Part shown: positions 17,953-25,086 of the stretch, in pieces
Numbering within the stretch: position 1 is the first letter of the stretch
Layout of the letters: every line of letters starts with the position of its first letter
Source of the DNA: JASHVB01 sp035523995
GTDB lineage: Bacteria; Pseudomonadota; Alphaproteobacteria; Acetobacterales; Acetobacteraceae
DNA: 64,000 nucleotides
Assembly: GCA_035523995.1 (NCBI GenBank)
Contig: DATKPQ010000045.1
Location: 124,001-188,000, forward strand
Direction: 5' to 3'
Position numbers and translations under genes: made by a program
The notes under the pieces: generated by a model
The model's input: only the letters and a program-made list of their open reading frames with translations
Told to the model about the DNA's origin: nothing
Database searches by the model: none

Positions 17953-18293
17953 GCGCCCGGTTGCGCACGCTCAATAGCGGCGAGCGCGCGCGGGACCGCG
18001 GTGTCCTCGTGGCGGACTGCTTCGCTTCCCACTTCGGCAAGCACCATCTGCGTCTGTTGCGCGCAGCACACATCCTGCTGGCCGAGCCGTGCGGCAAGCA
18101 GGGATTCAACGCGCCGGCGGATGACCATGTACGGTGCTTTTCCGAGCGAGCCGAACGTACCTCGACCAAGACCGACGGTACCTTTCTGCTCGTGCTGGTC
18201 TGCTCGTGCTGGCCGCTTACATCGTCGCCGGCGCGCGCGGTGGCTGAGTTGCATATCTCCCAACCGCTGCCGTCGGTCCATACGCAATGATAT
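17953..18293. other. gene-poor stretch with possible decayed gene
   Basis: No frame looks genuinely coding. Around 18125-18240 a fragment reads MYGAFPSEPNVPRPRPTVP and, after a frame change, LLVLAAYIVAGARGG, which looks like the start of a single-pass membrane protein that has lost its frame. This is weak. Confidence 0.25.
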
Positions 18294-18644
18294 TCAACAT
18301 AGAAAAGAGTGCCTTTCGGCGACATTTAATGACGGCTCGCTAGTAAGGACGTTTCGAATGGAATTCAGAGCAGCATGAAGGCTGCGAAAGCGTCTTATCC
18401 TTGTCCTTGGGCCGATCAAAAATACGATCCATATAACACGACCAGCTGGCGCATGGACAAGGTGGGTCGGTGCCGTGTCTGGCCTTGTGGAGATGATGAT
18501 CCTATTTCGGAGAGCGGGATCATCTTTATAACGCCTGCTCACATACGCCAACGGGACATCTCCTGCTGCAGCCAGCCAATCGGCAAAGAGACTGAGCTCG
18601 TTGGCGGTTAAGCGCCGAGCCGGGAAGTAGTGAATGGTGTTCAT
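18294..18644 (-). CDS. hypothetical protein, 116 aa
   Basis: A small protein reading MNTIHYFPARRLTANELSLF at the N-terminus, then PALRNRIIISTRPD, THLVHAPAGRVIWIVFLIG and a C-terminal LHAALNSIRNVL. I believe similar short proteins occur as hypotheticals in acetic acid bacteria, but I cannot name the family. ATG 18644 is the first internal methionine; a GTG at 18671 would add nine residues and no strong ribosome-binding site decides. The surrounding DNA is noticeably less GC-rich than the rest of the window, consistent with acquired DNA near mobile-element remnants. Confidence 0.55.
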   Translation of the reverse strand: MNTIHYFPARRLTANELSLFADWLAAAGDVPLAYVSRRYKDDPALRNRIIISTRPDTAPTHLVHAPAGRVIWIVFLIGPRTRIRRFRSLHAALNSIRNVLTSEPSLNVAERHSFLC

Positions 18645-18683
18645 GCGTGGAGGACCTATTCCTGCATACACCCTTGCATCTAT

Positions 18684-18890
18684 TTATTGGTCTTGACAAT
18701 GTGCTCGCCGAGTGCCCAGCAGGTAAACTGCCTCAGACGGAATGCCCCCGTCTTGCGGCTCGCATAGCTCTACCGAGGTGCCCCCCCATAGCCGGTTACC
18801 GCAGCGCACGCGAGCGAGCACGTCAGCACGAGTGTTTCCCACGGTCACGAACGAGTAGCCGGTTGCAATATTGCTAGCCACGCGACGCAT
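18684..18890 (-). CDS. small hypothetical protein, 68 aa
   Basis: ATG 18890 has an excellent ribosome-binding site, GGAGGAG eight bases upstream, which is the main support. The product MRRVASNIATGYSFVTVGNT continues RADVLARVRCGNRLWGGTSV and ends GTRRAHCQDQ. It has four cysteines and no hydrophobic segment. No family is recognised. Its ribosome-binding site lies at the edge of the integrase fragment on the other strand, so the gene may be a cargo or passenger of former mobile DNA. Confidence 0.5.
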   Translation of the reverse strand: MRRVASNIATGYSFVTVGNTRADVLARVRCGNRLWGGTSVELCEPQDGGIPSEAVYLLGTRRAHCQDQ

Positions 18891-18904
18891 GAGGTTTTCT
18901 CCTC

Positions 18905-19117
18905 CTACGCATCGGCGCGGTGTTGGGGATGAAGGTGGAGGACGTTTACACGCAGCAGCGTCGTCTCTGGGTGCGGTTGCGTGAGAAAGGCGGCAAGGCG
19001 CACGCTATGCCGTGCCACCACAACCTTGAGACCTACCTCAACGCCTATGTCGACAGGGCAGGTCTCGCAGCAGGTCCCAAGGGGCCGCTGTTTGAGGTGG
19101 AACGGATCACAGTGTAA
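18905..19117 (+). pseudogene. tyrosine integrase fragment
   Basis: The translation LLRIGAVLGMKVEDVYTQQR then RLWVRLREKGGKAHAMPCHH then NLETYLNAYVDRAGLAAGPKG is the central part of a phage/ICE-type tyrosine site-specific recombinase, including the core-domain lysine-loop region and the HH preceding the active-site helix. The N-terminal DNA-binding part and the C-terminal HxxR and catalytic tyrosine are missing. The frame ends at a stop after EVERITV. It is an inactive remnant. Confidence 0.8.
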
Positions 19118-19212
19118 CGCAACAGGGGGATTGTCGCGGAGGTCACTGCGATGATTTGGCACGTCATCTACGAAGACCTGGACGGAAAGATGCAGTCGCG
19201 CGCCGCCCGCCC

Positions 19213-19760
19213 GCAGCTCTGCGATATAGAGATCGCCCGGCGGACGAATCAACAGGTCGATTTGCTCCATCGCATGCGCGAAATCCGCGCGCGGCACCAG
19301 GACGAAGGCTGCCGCCCGCACCGCCGCATCTTCCACGGTTTCATCCATCAGCACGGCGCCGGCGCGCCGTAACTTCAGGGCAGCCACGTCCAGGTCTCGG
19401 ATCGTGCGTAACCGCGTCTTCTTGCCGGCCGCCGCAGCGTCCGAGAACAGCTTCGTCAGGACAATGTCGAGCAGATCCAGCACGTCGTCCTGCGCGGTGG
19501 CCTCCAGCGTGCGAATGAAGGCAAGCAATGTTGCCCGCCGGCGCTCGGCCGGCATGCGTGCGATCTCCTGCGCTTTGGCAACAGTCGCAAACCGGGCAAG
19601 CGCCGTCACCCGGCCGGGCGGGACGTGAGATGTTCGGGACGGGCCCGCGGCCAGAAGGCGAACCTGATCGAGGCGTTCGACGGCCCGCGACAGTTCTGCG
19701 CCGCTGCGCAGATACGGTCCGTCTCTCAGCCGATCAAGGGAACTCGGGGCCGCTTCATGA
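19213..19760 (-). pseudogene. tnpA: Tn3-family transposase fragment
   Basis: Reading leftward, the segment SSLDRLRDGPYLRSGAELSR, VPPGRVTALARFATVAKAQE and RMPAERRRATLLAFIRTLEA with the following EATAQDDVLDLLDIVLTKLF matches the N-terminal region of Tn3-family TnpA proteins. About 180 of roughly 990 residues remain, none from the DDE catalytic core. The left end stops at about 19213, where unrelated sequence (the back of the integrase fragment) begins. No terminal inverted repeats were found. It marks an old transposition event just upstream of the hydrogenase operon. Confidence 0.8.
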
Positions 19761-19860
19761 TGGGGCGGGGTTGACGGTTGGGGGGATCAAGGGATAGCCC
19801 AGCTGCCACCTCGCTCCCTCGAGGCAAATCCATCCCTGTTCCAGGGGGTAGCGGCCGGCA

Positions 19861-19874
19861 TTGCGCTAGATCAA
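19861..19874 (+). promoter_or_regulatory. FNR-like box before hydrogenase operon
   Basis: TTGCGCTAGATCAA fits the FNR/FixK consensus TTGAT-N4-ATCAA with a perfect right half and three of five matches on the left. It lies 34 bases upstream of the first hydrogenase start, a position compatible with activation or repression. An FNR-type regulator is encoded at 41143-41880. Confidence 0.55.
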
Positions 19875-19908
19875 TGCGGGGCGCAATCTGGCACCAGAAA
19901 GTGCCCGC

Positions 19909-21039
19909 ATGACGTACGAGCGATCGGTCATCACGCAGGATGGGTTTGCTGCCCTGATCCTGAGCTTGCGCGCCGACGGATTCCTAGTCGTCGGTCCGAC
20001 CCGGCGGCAGGACGCCATCGTCTATGACAATATCGAGACACCAGCCGATCTGCCCGCCGGTTGGACCGATCGCCAGGACGCCGGCCGTTACCGCCTGGAA
20101 CGCCGCGACGACAATGCCATGTTCGGCTATGCCGTGGGTCCGCACGCCTGGAAGCAGTTTCTGCATCCGCCGCTGCTGCGCCTGTGGCGCGCCGAACGCG
20201 ATTCCGCCGGCATTCGCGTGACCACCGATCCCGATCCGGCTGAACGTTACGCATTTGTTGGGGTGCGCGCGTGCGAATTGCATGCGATCGCCATCCAGGA
20301 TCGCGTCTTTCTGCAAGGGCCGTATGTCGATCGCCATTACCAGGCTCGGCGCAACGGCATATTCATCGTCGCCGTCAATTGCGGCCAGGCCGGAGGTACC
20401 TGTTTCTGCGTTTCGATGCAGACCGGGCCGCAAGCGACCGCGGGCTTCGATCTCGCGCTGACGGAATTTCCCGGCGATCCACACGAATTTTTGGTCGAAC
20501 TCGGCAGCGAGCATGGCGCGGCGATGCTCGACCGCGTGCCTCGCCGCGCCGCCACGCAGGCCGACATGGATCGTGCGGCAAAAATCATCACGCAGACCGC
20601 GGCAAGCATGGGCCGGCAGATGCGCGCAGACGATCTGCACGATCTGCTGCTGGGTAACCTGGATCACAAACGCTGGGAGGATGTCGCCGGCCGCTGCCTC
20701 ACCTGCGGCAACTGCACCGCTGTCTGTCCCACCTGCTTCTGCACCAGCGTCAGCGATGCCAACGACCTCGACGGCGCAACCGAGCGGACGCGACGCTGGG
20801 ATTCCTGTTTCACCGCCGATTTTTCCTATATCCACGGTGGCAGCGTGCGCGCTTCGCCGCGATCGCGGTACCGACAATGGATGACGCACAAGCTGGCAAA
20901 CTGGATCGATCAGTTCGGCACATCGGGCTGTGTCGGCTGCGGCCGCTGCATCACCTGGTGCCCCGTCGGCATCGACATCACCGAGGAAGTGCGCGCCATC
21001 CGAGGCGAGCCATCAGGAGGCAGCGATGGACGGGCTTGA
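19909..21039 (+). CDS. hydB: [NiFe] hydrogenase group 3b beta subunit, 4Fe-4S protein
   Basis: A 376-residue iron-sulfur subunit of the sulfhydrogenase/NADP-hydrogenase type. Two C-terminal ferredoxin-like clusters are visible: CLTCGNCTAVCPTCFC and CVGCGRCITWCPVGID. Additional cysteines occur in GGTCFCVSM. It should relay electrons between the small subunit and the flavin subunit. The family is also called 4Fe-4S dicluster domain-containing or sulfite-reductase subunit A-like. ATG 19909 begins MTYERSVI. Its 3' end overlaps the next gene by 14 bases, so translation is coupled. Confidence 0.88.
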   Translation: MTYERSVITQDGFAALILSLRADGFLVVGPTRRQDAIVYDNIETPADLPAGWTDRQDAGRYRLERRDDNAMFGYAVGPHAWKQFLHPPLLRLWRAERDSAGIRVTTDPDPAERYAFVGVRACELHAIAIQDRVFLQGPYVDRHYQARRNGIFIVAVNCGQAGGTCFCVSMQTGPQATAGFDLALTEFPGDPHEFLVELGSEHGAAMLDRVPRRAATQADMDRAAKIITQTAASMGRQMRADDLHDLLLGNLDHKRWEDVAGRCLTCGNCTAVCPTCFCTSVSDANDLDGATERTRRWDSCFTADFSYIHGGSVRASPRSRYRQWMTHKLANWIDQFGTSGCVGCGRCITWCPVGIDITEEVRAIRGEPSGGSDGRA

Positions 21040-21487
21040 ACGCATCCTGGGCGAACACCGCGTATTCTCTGGCCTGGGGCAGGAATTCATCGACCTCGCG
21101 GCCGGCTGCGCTAAGAATACGCGCTTCAATGCCGACGAATACTTGTTCCATGCCGAGGATCCCGCCGATTGGATCTATCTGGTCCGCCATGGCCGGGTTG
21201 CACTGGAACTCGCTACGCCGGGCCAGGGTGCGATGCAATTCGAAACCGTGGGTGAGGGCGAGATCGTCGGCCTGACGTGGCTGCTGCCTCCATATCGCTG
21301 GGGCTACGATGCGCGCGCCTTGGAACTAACGCGTGCCCTTGCGCTGGACGCGCGTTGCCTGCGCGACAAATGCGAAGCCGACAATCGCCTCGGCTATGCC
21401 TTGCTCAAACGGATCCTGCCGGTGCTGGTACAGCGCCTTCAGGCCACGCGCTTGCAAATTCTGGACGTCTATGGACGCGGTCGCTGA
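21026..21487 (+). CDS. cyclic-nucleotide-binding domain protein in hydrogenase operon
   Basis: A 153-residue protein with a Crp-type cNMP-binding fold: VFSGLGQEFIDLAAGCAKN, DEYLFHAEDPADWIYLVRHGRVAL and GEGEIVGLTWLLPPYRW. The C-terminal helix-turn-helix of true Crp/Fnr proteins is missing, and the protein simply ends after a dimer-like helix (LQATRLQILDVYG). It therefore probably senses a ligand or tunes the enzyme rather than binding DNA. Stand-alone cNMP domains in group 3b operons of bacteria are known to me. It overlaps hydB by 14 and hydG by 17 bases. ATG 21026 has AGGAGG upstream. Confidence 0.82.
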   Translation: MDGLERILGEHRVFSGLGQEFIDLAAGCAKNTRFNADEYLFHAEDPADWIYLVRHGRVALELATPGQGAMQFETVGEGEIVGLTWLLPPYRWGYDARALELTRALALDARCLRDKCEADNRLGYALLKRILPVLVQRLQATRLQILDVYGRGR

Positions 21488-22331
21488 AGTGCTCGCCGTG
21501 ACGTCGGCCGATCCGATGGTGCCGCGCATCGTGCGCGTACGGAAACGCTCGCGCGACCTGCGGGGCACGGTGACGCTGGAAATGGAACCGGCCGATGGTG
21601 CGCCGCTGCCCCGCTATCGCCCTGGCCAGTTCACCATGATGTATGTGTTCGGGGTCGGCGAAATCCCGGTGAGCGTCAGTGGCGATGTGTCGGATGCGTC
21701 GCAATTGGTGCAGACGGTGCGTGCGGTTGGTGCGGTGAGCGAAGCCATCACCCTGTTGAAGCCGGGTGATCTGCTGGGACTGCGCGGGCCATTTGGGACT
21801 GCGTGGCCAACCGAAGAACTGGTCGGTCAGGACGTGGTCGTGGTGGCCGGTGGCCTGGGCTTGGCGCCGCTGCGCCCGTCCATCTACCACTTGCTCGCCA
21901 ACCGGCCGCAGTTTGGCAAAGTGGTGGTGCTGTACGGCACGCGTAGCCCGGACGAAATCCTGTACCGCCGGCAGTTGGAAAGCTGGCGCACGCGGCTGGA
22001 TCTGCAGCTTGAAGTCACGGTCGATCATGCCGGCGGCGACTGGCGCGGCAATGTCGGCGTGGTGACACGGCTGATTCCGCGGGTTTCGATCGACGTGGCG
22101 CATGCGACGGCTTTGGTGTGTGGTCCGGAAGTGATGATGCGTTTCGCCGGCGCGGCGCTGCACGATATCGGCCTATCGGAAGATGCGATCTGGGTGTCGA
22201 TCGAACGCAACATGAAATGCGCTGTCGGTTTGTGCGGACACTGCCAGTTTGCCGGCATATTCGCCTGCAAGGATGGTGCTGTGGTCCGCTATGACCGCGT
22301 TCGCCGGCTGATGGCGTTGAAGGAGGTGTAA
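21471..22331 (+). CDS. hydG: hydrogenase group 3b gamma subunit, FAD/NAD(P)-binding
   Basis: A 286-residue ferredoxin-NADP reductase-like subunit that exchanges electrons with NAD(P)H. Seen are the FAD-binding RYRPGQFTMMYV and the NAD(P)-site VVVVAGGLGLAPLRPSIYHL. A C-terminal 2Fe-2S cysteine set, MKCAVGLCGHCQ with a later FACKDG, is also present. Order and length match the gamma subunit of Pyrococcus-type sulfhydrogenases and bacterial group 3b enzymes. ATG 21471 lies inside the cNMP gene's 3' end. Unlike the others, its 3' neighbour is separated by a 137-base gap filled with a palindromic repeat. Confidence 0.88.
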   Translation: MDAVAEVLAVTSADPMVPRIVRVRKRSRDLRGTVTLEMEPADGAPLPRYRPGQFTMMYVFGVGEIPVSVSGDVSDASQLVQTVRAVGAVSEAITLLKPGDLLGLRGPFGTAWPTEELVGQDVVVVAGGLGLAPLRPSIYHLLANRPQFGKVVVLYGTRSPDEILYRRQLESWRTRLDLQLEVTVDHAGGDWRGNVGVVTRLIPRVSIDVAHATALVCGPEVMMRFAGAALHDIGLSEDAIWVSIERNMKCAVGLCGHCQFAGIFACKDGAVVRYDRVRRLMALKEV

Positions 22332-22353
22332 ATGCCGCTGGCCGTCACTCTTC

Positions 22354-22466
22354 CCGTCATGGCCGGCCCTGACCCGGCCATCTGCTCTCCGCCAATCGGG
22401 CCGCGTTCTACATCGAGTGCCGATCACTTGAACGTGGATGGCCGGGTCGAGCCCGGGCATGTCGGG
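22354..22466. repeat. dispersed palindromic repeat, family B
   Basis: The left arm CCCGTCATGGCCGGCCCTGA followed by CCCGGCCATC faces a right arm GATGGCCGGGTCGAGCCCGG ending GCATGTCGGG. Such elements are widespread in alphaproteobacteria and are often mis-called as small proteins beginning MPGLDPAIH. This copy fills the space between hydG and hydD and ends within 3 bases of the hydD start. Confidence 0.85.
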
Positions 22467-22468
22467 TG

Positions 22469-23239
22469 ATGTCCAAGCCGAAGCTCGCGGTCTGGAAATT
22501 CGCCTCCTGCGACGGTTGTCAGCTTTCGCTGCTCGACTGCGAGGATGAATTGCTGGCGGTCGCCGGTGCGGTGGACATCGCTTATTTCCCGGAAGCGACG
22601 CGCGGCGTTGTCAAAGGCCCGTATGATGTGTCGCTGGTGGAAGGCTCCGTTACCACCCCGCACGATGCCGAACGCCTGCACGCTGTGCGCCGCCAGTCGC
22701 GCACGCTGATCACCATTGGTGCCTGCGCTACCGCCGGCGGCATCCAGGCGCTGCGCAATTTCAAGGACGTGCGTGAATTCACCTCCATCGTCTATGCGCG
22801 TCCGGAGTATATCGACACGCTTGCCTCTTCCACGCCGATCAGCGCGCACGTGAACGTGGATTTCGAACTGCGTGGCTGTCCGATCAACAAGCACCAGTTG
22901 CTGGAAGTGCTGACCGCGCATTTGCACCGCCGCAAGCCGAACATCCCGCCGCACAGCGTGTGCATGGAATGCAAGGCGCGCGGCACCGTGTGCGTTCTGG
23001 TGCGTGGTGCGGCGTCCTGTCTGGGGCCGGTGACGCACGCGGGCTGCGGTGCGATCTGTCCCGCCTACAACCGTGGCTGTTACGGCTGCTTCGGCCCGAA
23101 GGAGACGCCGAACACCGCATCGCTGGCGCGTGAGTTGGGCAGAGCCGGCTTGGATGACCGTGCGATTCAGCGCGTGTTCCGCACCTTCAACGCTGGTGCC
23201 GAGGCGTTCCGCGAAGAAGGCGACCGCCATGGCGCGTAG
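22469..23239 (+). CDS. hydD: [NiFe] hydrogenase group 3b small subunit
   Basis: A 256-residue electron-transfer small subunit. The proximal cluster motif is FASCDGCQLSLLDC at the N-terminus, with further ligands in TIGACATAGGIQ, FELRGCPINKHQ and the closing CYGCFGPKETPN segment. There is no Tat signal, as expected for the cytoplasmic group 3 enzymes. ATG 22469 is used; GTG 22466 would add one residue. The upstream palindromic repeat leaves almost no room for a normal Shine-Dalgarno, so translation initiation may be weak or depend on the repeat's structure. It overlaps hydA by 11 bases. Confidence 0.9.
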   Translation: MSKPKLAVWKFASCDGCQLSLLDCEDELLAVAGAVDIAYFPEATRGVVKGPYDVSLVEGSVTTPHDAERLHAVRRQSRTLITIGACATAGGIQALRNFKDVREFTSIVYARPEYIDTLASSTPISAHVNVDFELRGCPINKHQLLEVLTAHLHRRKPNIPPHSVCMECKARGTVCVLVRGAASCLGPVTHAGCGAICPAYNRGCYGCFGPKETPNTASLARELGRAGLDDRAIQRVFRTFNAGAEAFREEGDRHGA

Positions 23240-24518
23240 AACCATCAATGTCGATGTTCTGGCGCGCGTCGAGGGCGAGGGTGCGCTGCGCCTGGTGATA
23301 CAGGACGGCAAGCTGCGCAACGCCGAACTGCGCATCTTCGAACCGCCGCGCTTCTTCGAGGCGTTCCTGCGTGGCCGCGCCTGCATGGAAGTGCCGGATA
23401 TCACGGCGCGCATATGCGGCATCTGCCCAGTGGCGTATCAGATGAGTGCGGTGCACGCTATGGAGGATGCCCTCGGCATCAGCATTACGCCGGAGATCCG
23501 CGCGTTGCGCCGGCTGTTGTATTGCGGCGAGTGGATCGAAAGCCACGTGTTGCACATGTACATGCTGCATGCACCGGATTTTCTTGGGTACGACGGCGCG
23601 ATCGAGATGGCGAAGGACCATCCCGACGTGGTGCGTCAAGGCCTCGCGTTGAAGAAGACGGGCAATGAGATTCTGCGGCTGCTGGGCGGACGGGAGATCC
23701 ATCCGATCAACGTGCGCGTTGGCGGATTCTATCGCGTACCGAACCGCCGCGAATTGCGCGGGCTCCGCGATGCGCTGCAGCGGGCACGGGACGCATCGCT
23801 GAGCACGGTGAAGCTGGTAGCGGGCTTTGATTTTCCCAGTGTGGAGCGGGACTATGAGTTCGTCTCGGTGCATCATCCGGACGAATATCCGTTCAACGAA
23901 GGCCGTGTGGTGTCGAACAAGGGCTTGAACATTACGCCACAGCAGTATGACGCCAATTTCGAGGAGTTTCATGTTAAGCGATCCAACGCGCTGCATTCGC
24001 GGCGGGTTGGACATGGCGCCTACCTGACGGGTCCGTTGGCGCGCTACAGCCTGAATTCTTCCTTGCTGTCTCCCCTTGCGCGGGAAGCTGCGCGGGAAGC
24101 CGGCCTCGGGCCAACCTGCAACAACCCGTTCCGCAGCATTGTGATCCGCGCGGTGGAGGTGGTCTACGCGTTCGACGAGGCGCTTCGCATCATCGATGCT
24201 TATGAGGAGCCAGACCGAGCTTTTGTGGATACGCCCATTCGTGCGGGGATCGGCTGCGCCGCGACCGAGGCACCGCGCGGCATGCTCTACCACCGTTATC
24301 GCGTGGACGCGGCGGGTACCGTGATGGAGGCCAAGATTGTGCCTCCGACGTCGCAGAACCAGCCCAGCATAGAAGAGGATCTGCGCGATTTCGCCTCGCG
24401 TTGGCTGGAGCTGCCGGACGACCGGCTGAGTCACTTGTGCGAGCAAGCGATCCGCAACCACGATCCATGCATTTCGTGCGCGACGCATTTTCTCAAGTTG
24501 GATGTGGTGCGGGCGTGA
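23229..24518 (+). CDS. hydA: [NiFe] hydrogenase group 3b large (catalytic) subunit
   Basis: A 429-residue catalytic subunit that binds the NiFe(CN)2CO centre and interconverts H2 and protons. The N-terminal L1 motif is RICGICPVAYQM (C63, C66) and the C-terminal L2 motif is DPCISCATH (C414, C417, H420). These supply all four nickel cysteines. Processing after H420 would remove FLKLDVVRA, consistent with the protease gene that follows. The histidine often found four residues after the second L1 cysteine is tyrosine here, which I believe occurs in other group 3b enzymes. Cytoplasmic. ATG 23229 sits inside hydD's end. Confidence 0.93.
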   Translation: MARRTINVDVLARVEGEGALRLVIQDGKLRNAELRIFEPPRFFEAFLRGRACMEVPDITARICGICPVAYQMSAVHAMEDALGISITPEIRALRRLLYCGEWIESHVLHMYMLHAPDFLGYDGAIEMAKDHPDVVRQGLALKKTGNEILRLLGGREIHPINVRVGGFYRVPNRRELRGLRDALQRARDASLSTVKLVAGFDFPSVERDYEFVSVHHPDEYPFNEGRVVSNKGLNITPQQYDANFEEFHVKRSNALHSRRVGHGAYLTGPLARYSLNSSLLSPLAREAAREAGLGPTCNNPFRSIVIRAVEVVYAFDEALRIIDAYEEPDRAFVDTPIRAGIGCAATEAPRGMLYHRYRVDAAGTVMEAKIVPPTSQNQPSIEEDLRDFASRWLELPDDRLSHLCEQAIRNHDPCISCATHFLKLDVVRA

Positions 24519-25039
24519 GAGAAAAGAGCCAGGACCCCTCCCCCCAAGCCTCTGCCACAAGGGGAGGGGGAGTCCTTTCTCCTTCGCTCCGGCCCGGCCT
24601 GATCCTCTGCCTCGGCAATCCGGATCGCGGCGATGATGGAGTCGGCCACCTTGTCGGGCTGCTGCTGCGTGAGCAGGTGCCGCAGCACGTCGTGATCGAG
24701 TATCAGGATGGCAGCGCCCTGGAACTGTTAGAACGGCTGCACGGGGTAGACAGCGCGCTCTTCGTTGATGCCGCGCTGACCGGTGCGCCGCCTGGAACGG
24801 TTCATGTCTTCGATTGTACCGCCGGTGACATGCCAGCAGCGAAACCAGGCGCATCCTCACACGGGCTTGGTATCGCGGAAGCAATTGCGATGGCCCGCGT
24901 GCTGCACGAATTGCCTCGCGTGTGCCGCCTCTATGCCATTGAGGGTGTGAACTTCACCCCAGGCGCGTCGATTTCGGCGGCCGTGCGCGTGGCCGCCGAA
25001 AAGCTGGCAGCCATGCTGGCATGCGCAGCCATGGTTTGA
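24515..25039 (+). CDS. hydrogenase maturation protease
   Basis: A 174-residue HyaD/HycI-type endopeptidase that trims the large subunit after nickel insertion. The family signature is LILCLGNPDRGDDGVGHLVG, with nickel-sensing acids in GNPDRGDD and VDAALTG, and a histidine in SSHGLGI. The predicted start is GTG 24515, overlapping hydA's stop (GTGA). The first 26 residues are odd: codons 6-20 (24531-24575) come from a palindromic repeat of family C, and conserved sequence starts only at LILCLG. Either the repeat has been absorbed into the N-terminus, or translation starts at a non-ATG codon nearer 24592. The hypABCDEF genes are not in the window. Confidence 0.85.
   Translation: MREKSQDPSPQASATRGGGVLSPSLRPGLILCLGNPDRGDDGVGHLVGLLLREQVPQHVVIEYQDGSALELLERLHGVDSALFVDAALTGAPPGTVHVFDCTAGDMPAAKPGASSHGLGIAEAIAMARVLHELPRVCRLYAIEGVNFTPGASISAAVRVAAEKLAAMLACAAMV
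24531..24575. repeat. palindromic repeat, family C, inside protease gene
   Basis: Arms CCCCTCCCCC and GGGGAGGGGG flank AAGCCTCTGCCACAA. On the other strand it reads as the familiar SPSPCGRGLGGG pseudo-peptide. It lies in frame within the 5' end of the maturation protease reading frame. Confidence 0.8.
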
Positions 25040-25086
25040 TGGCCGGTGGCCGCGGAGTCGAATGCCGCATGCTGATGCATGCCAGA

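Noticed and set aside
17949..18290. Plus-strand 113-codon frame after the glycosyltransferase
   Set aside because: Composition is not protein-like, there is no ribosome-binding site, and it overlaps equally good frames on the other strand.
22354..22460. Small protein beginning MPGLDPAIH between hydG and hydD
   Set aside because: Known pseudo-peptide from family B repeats, and the reading frame is antisense to the operon.
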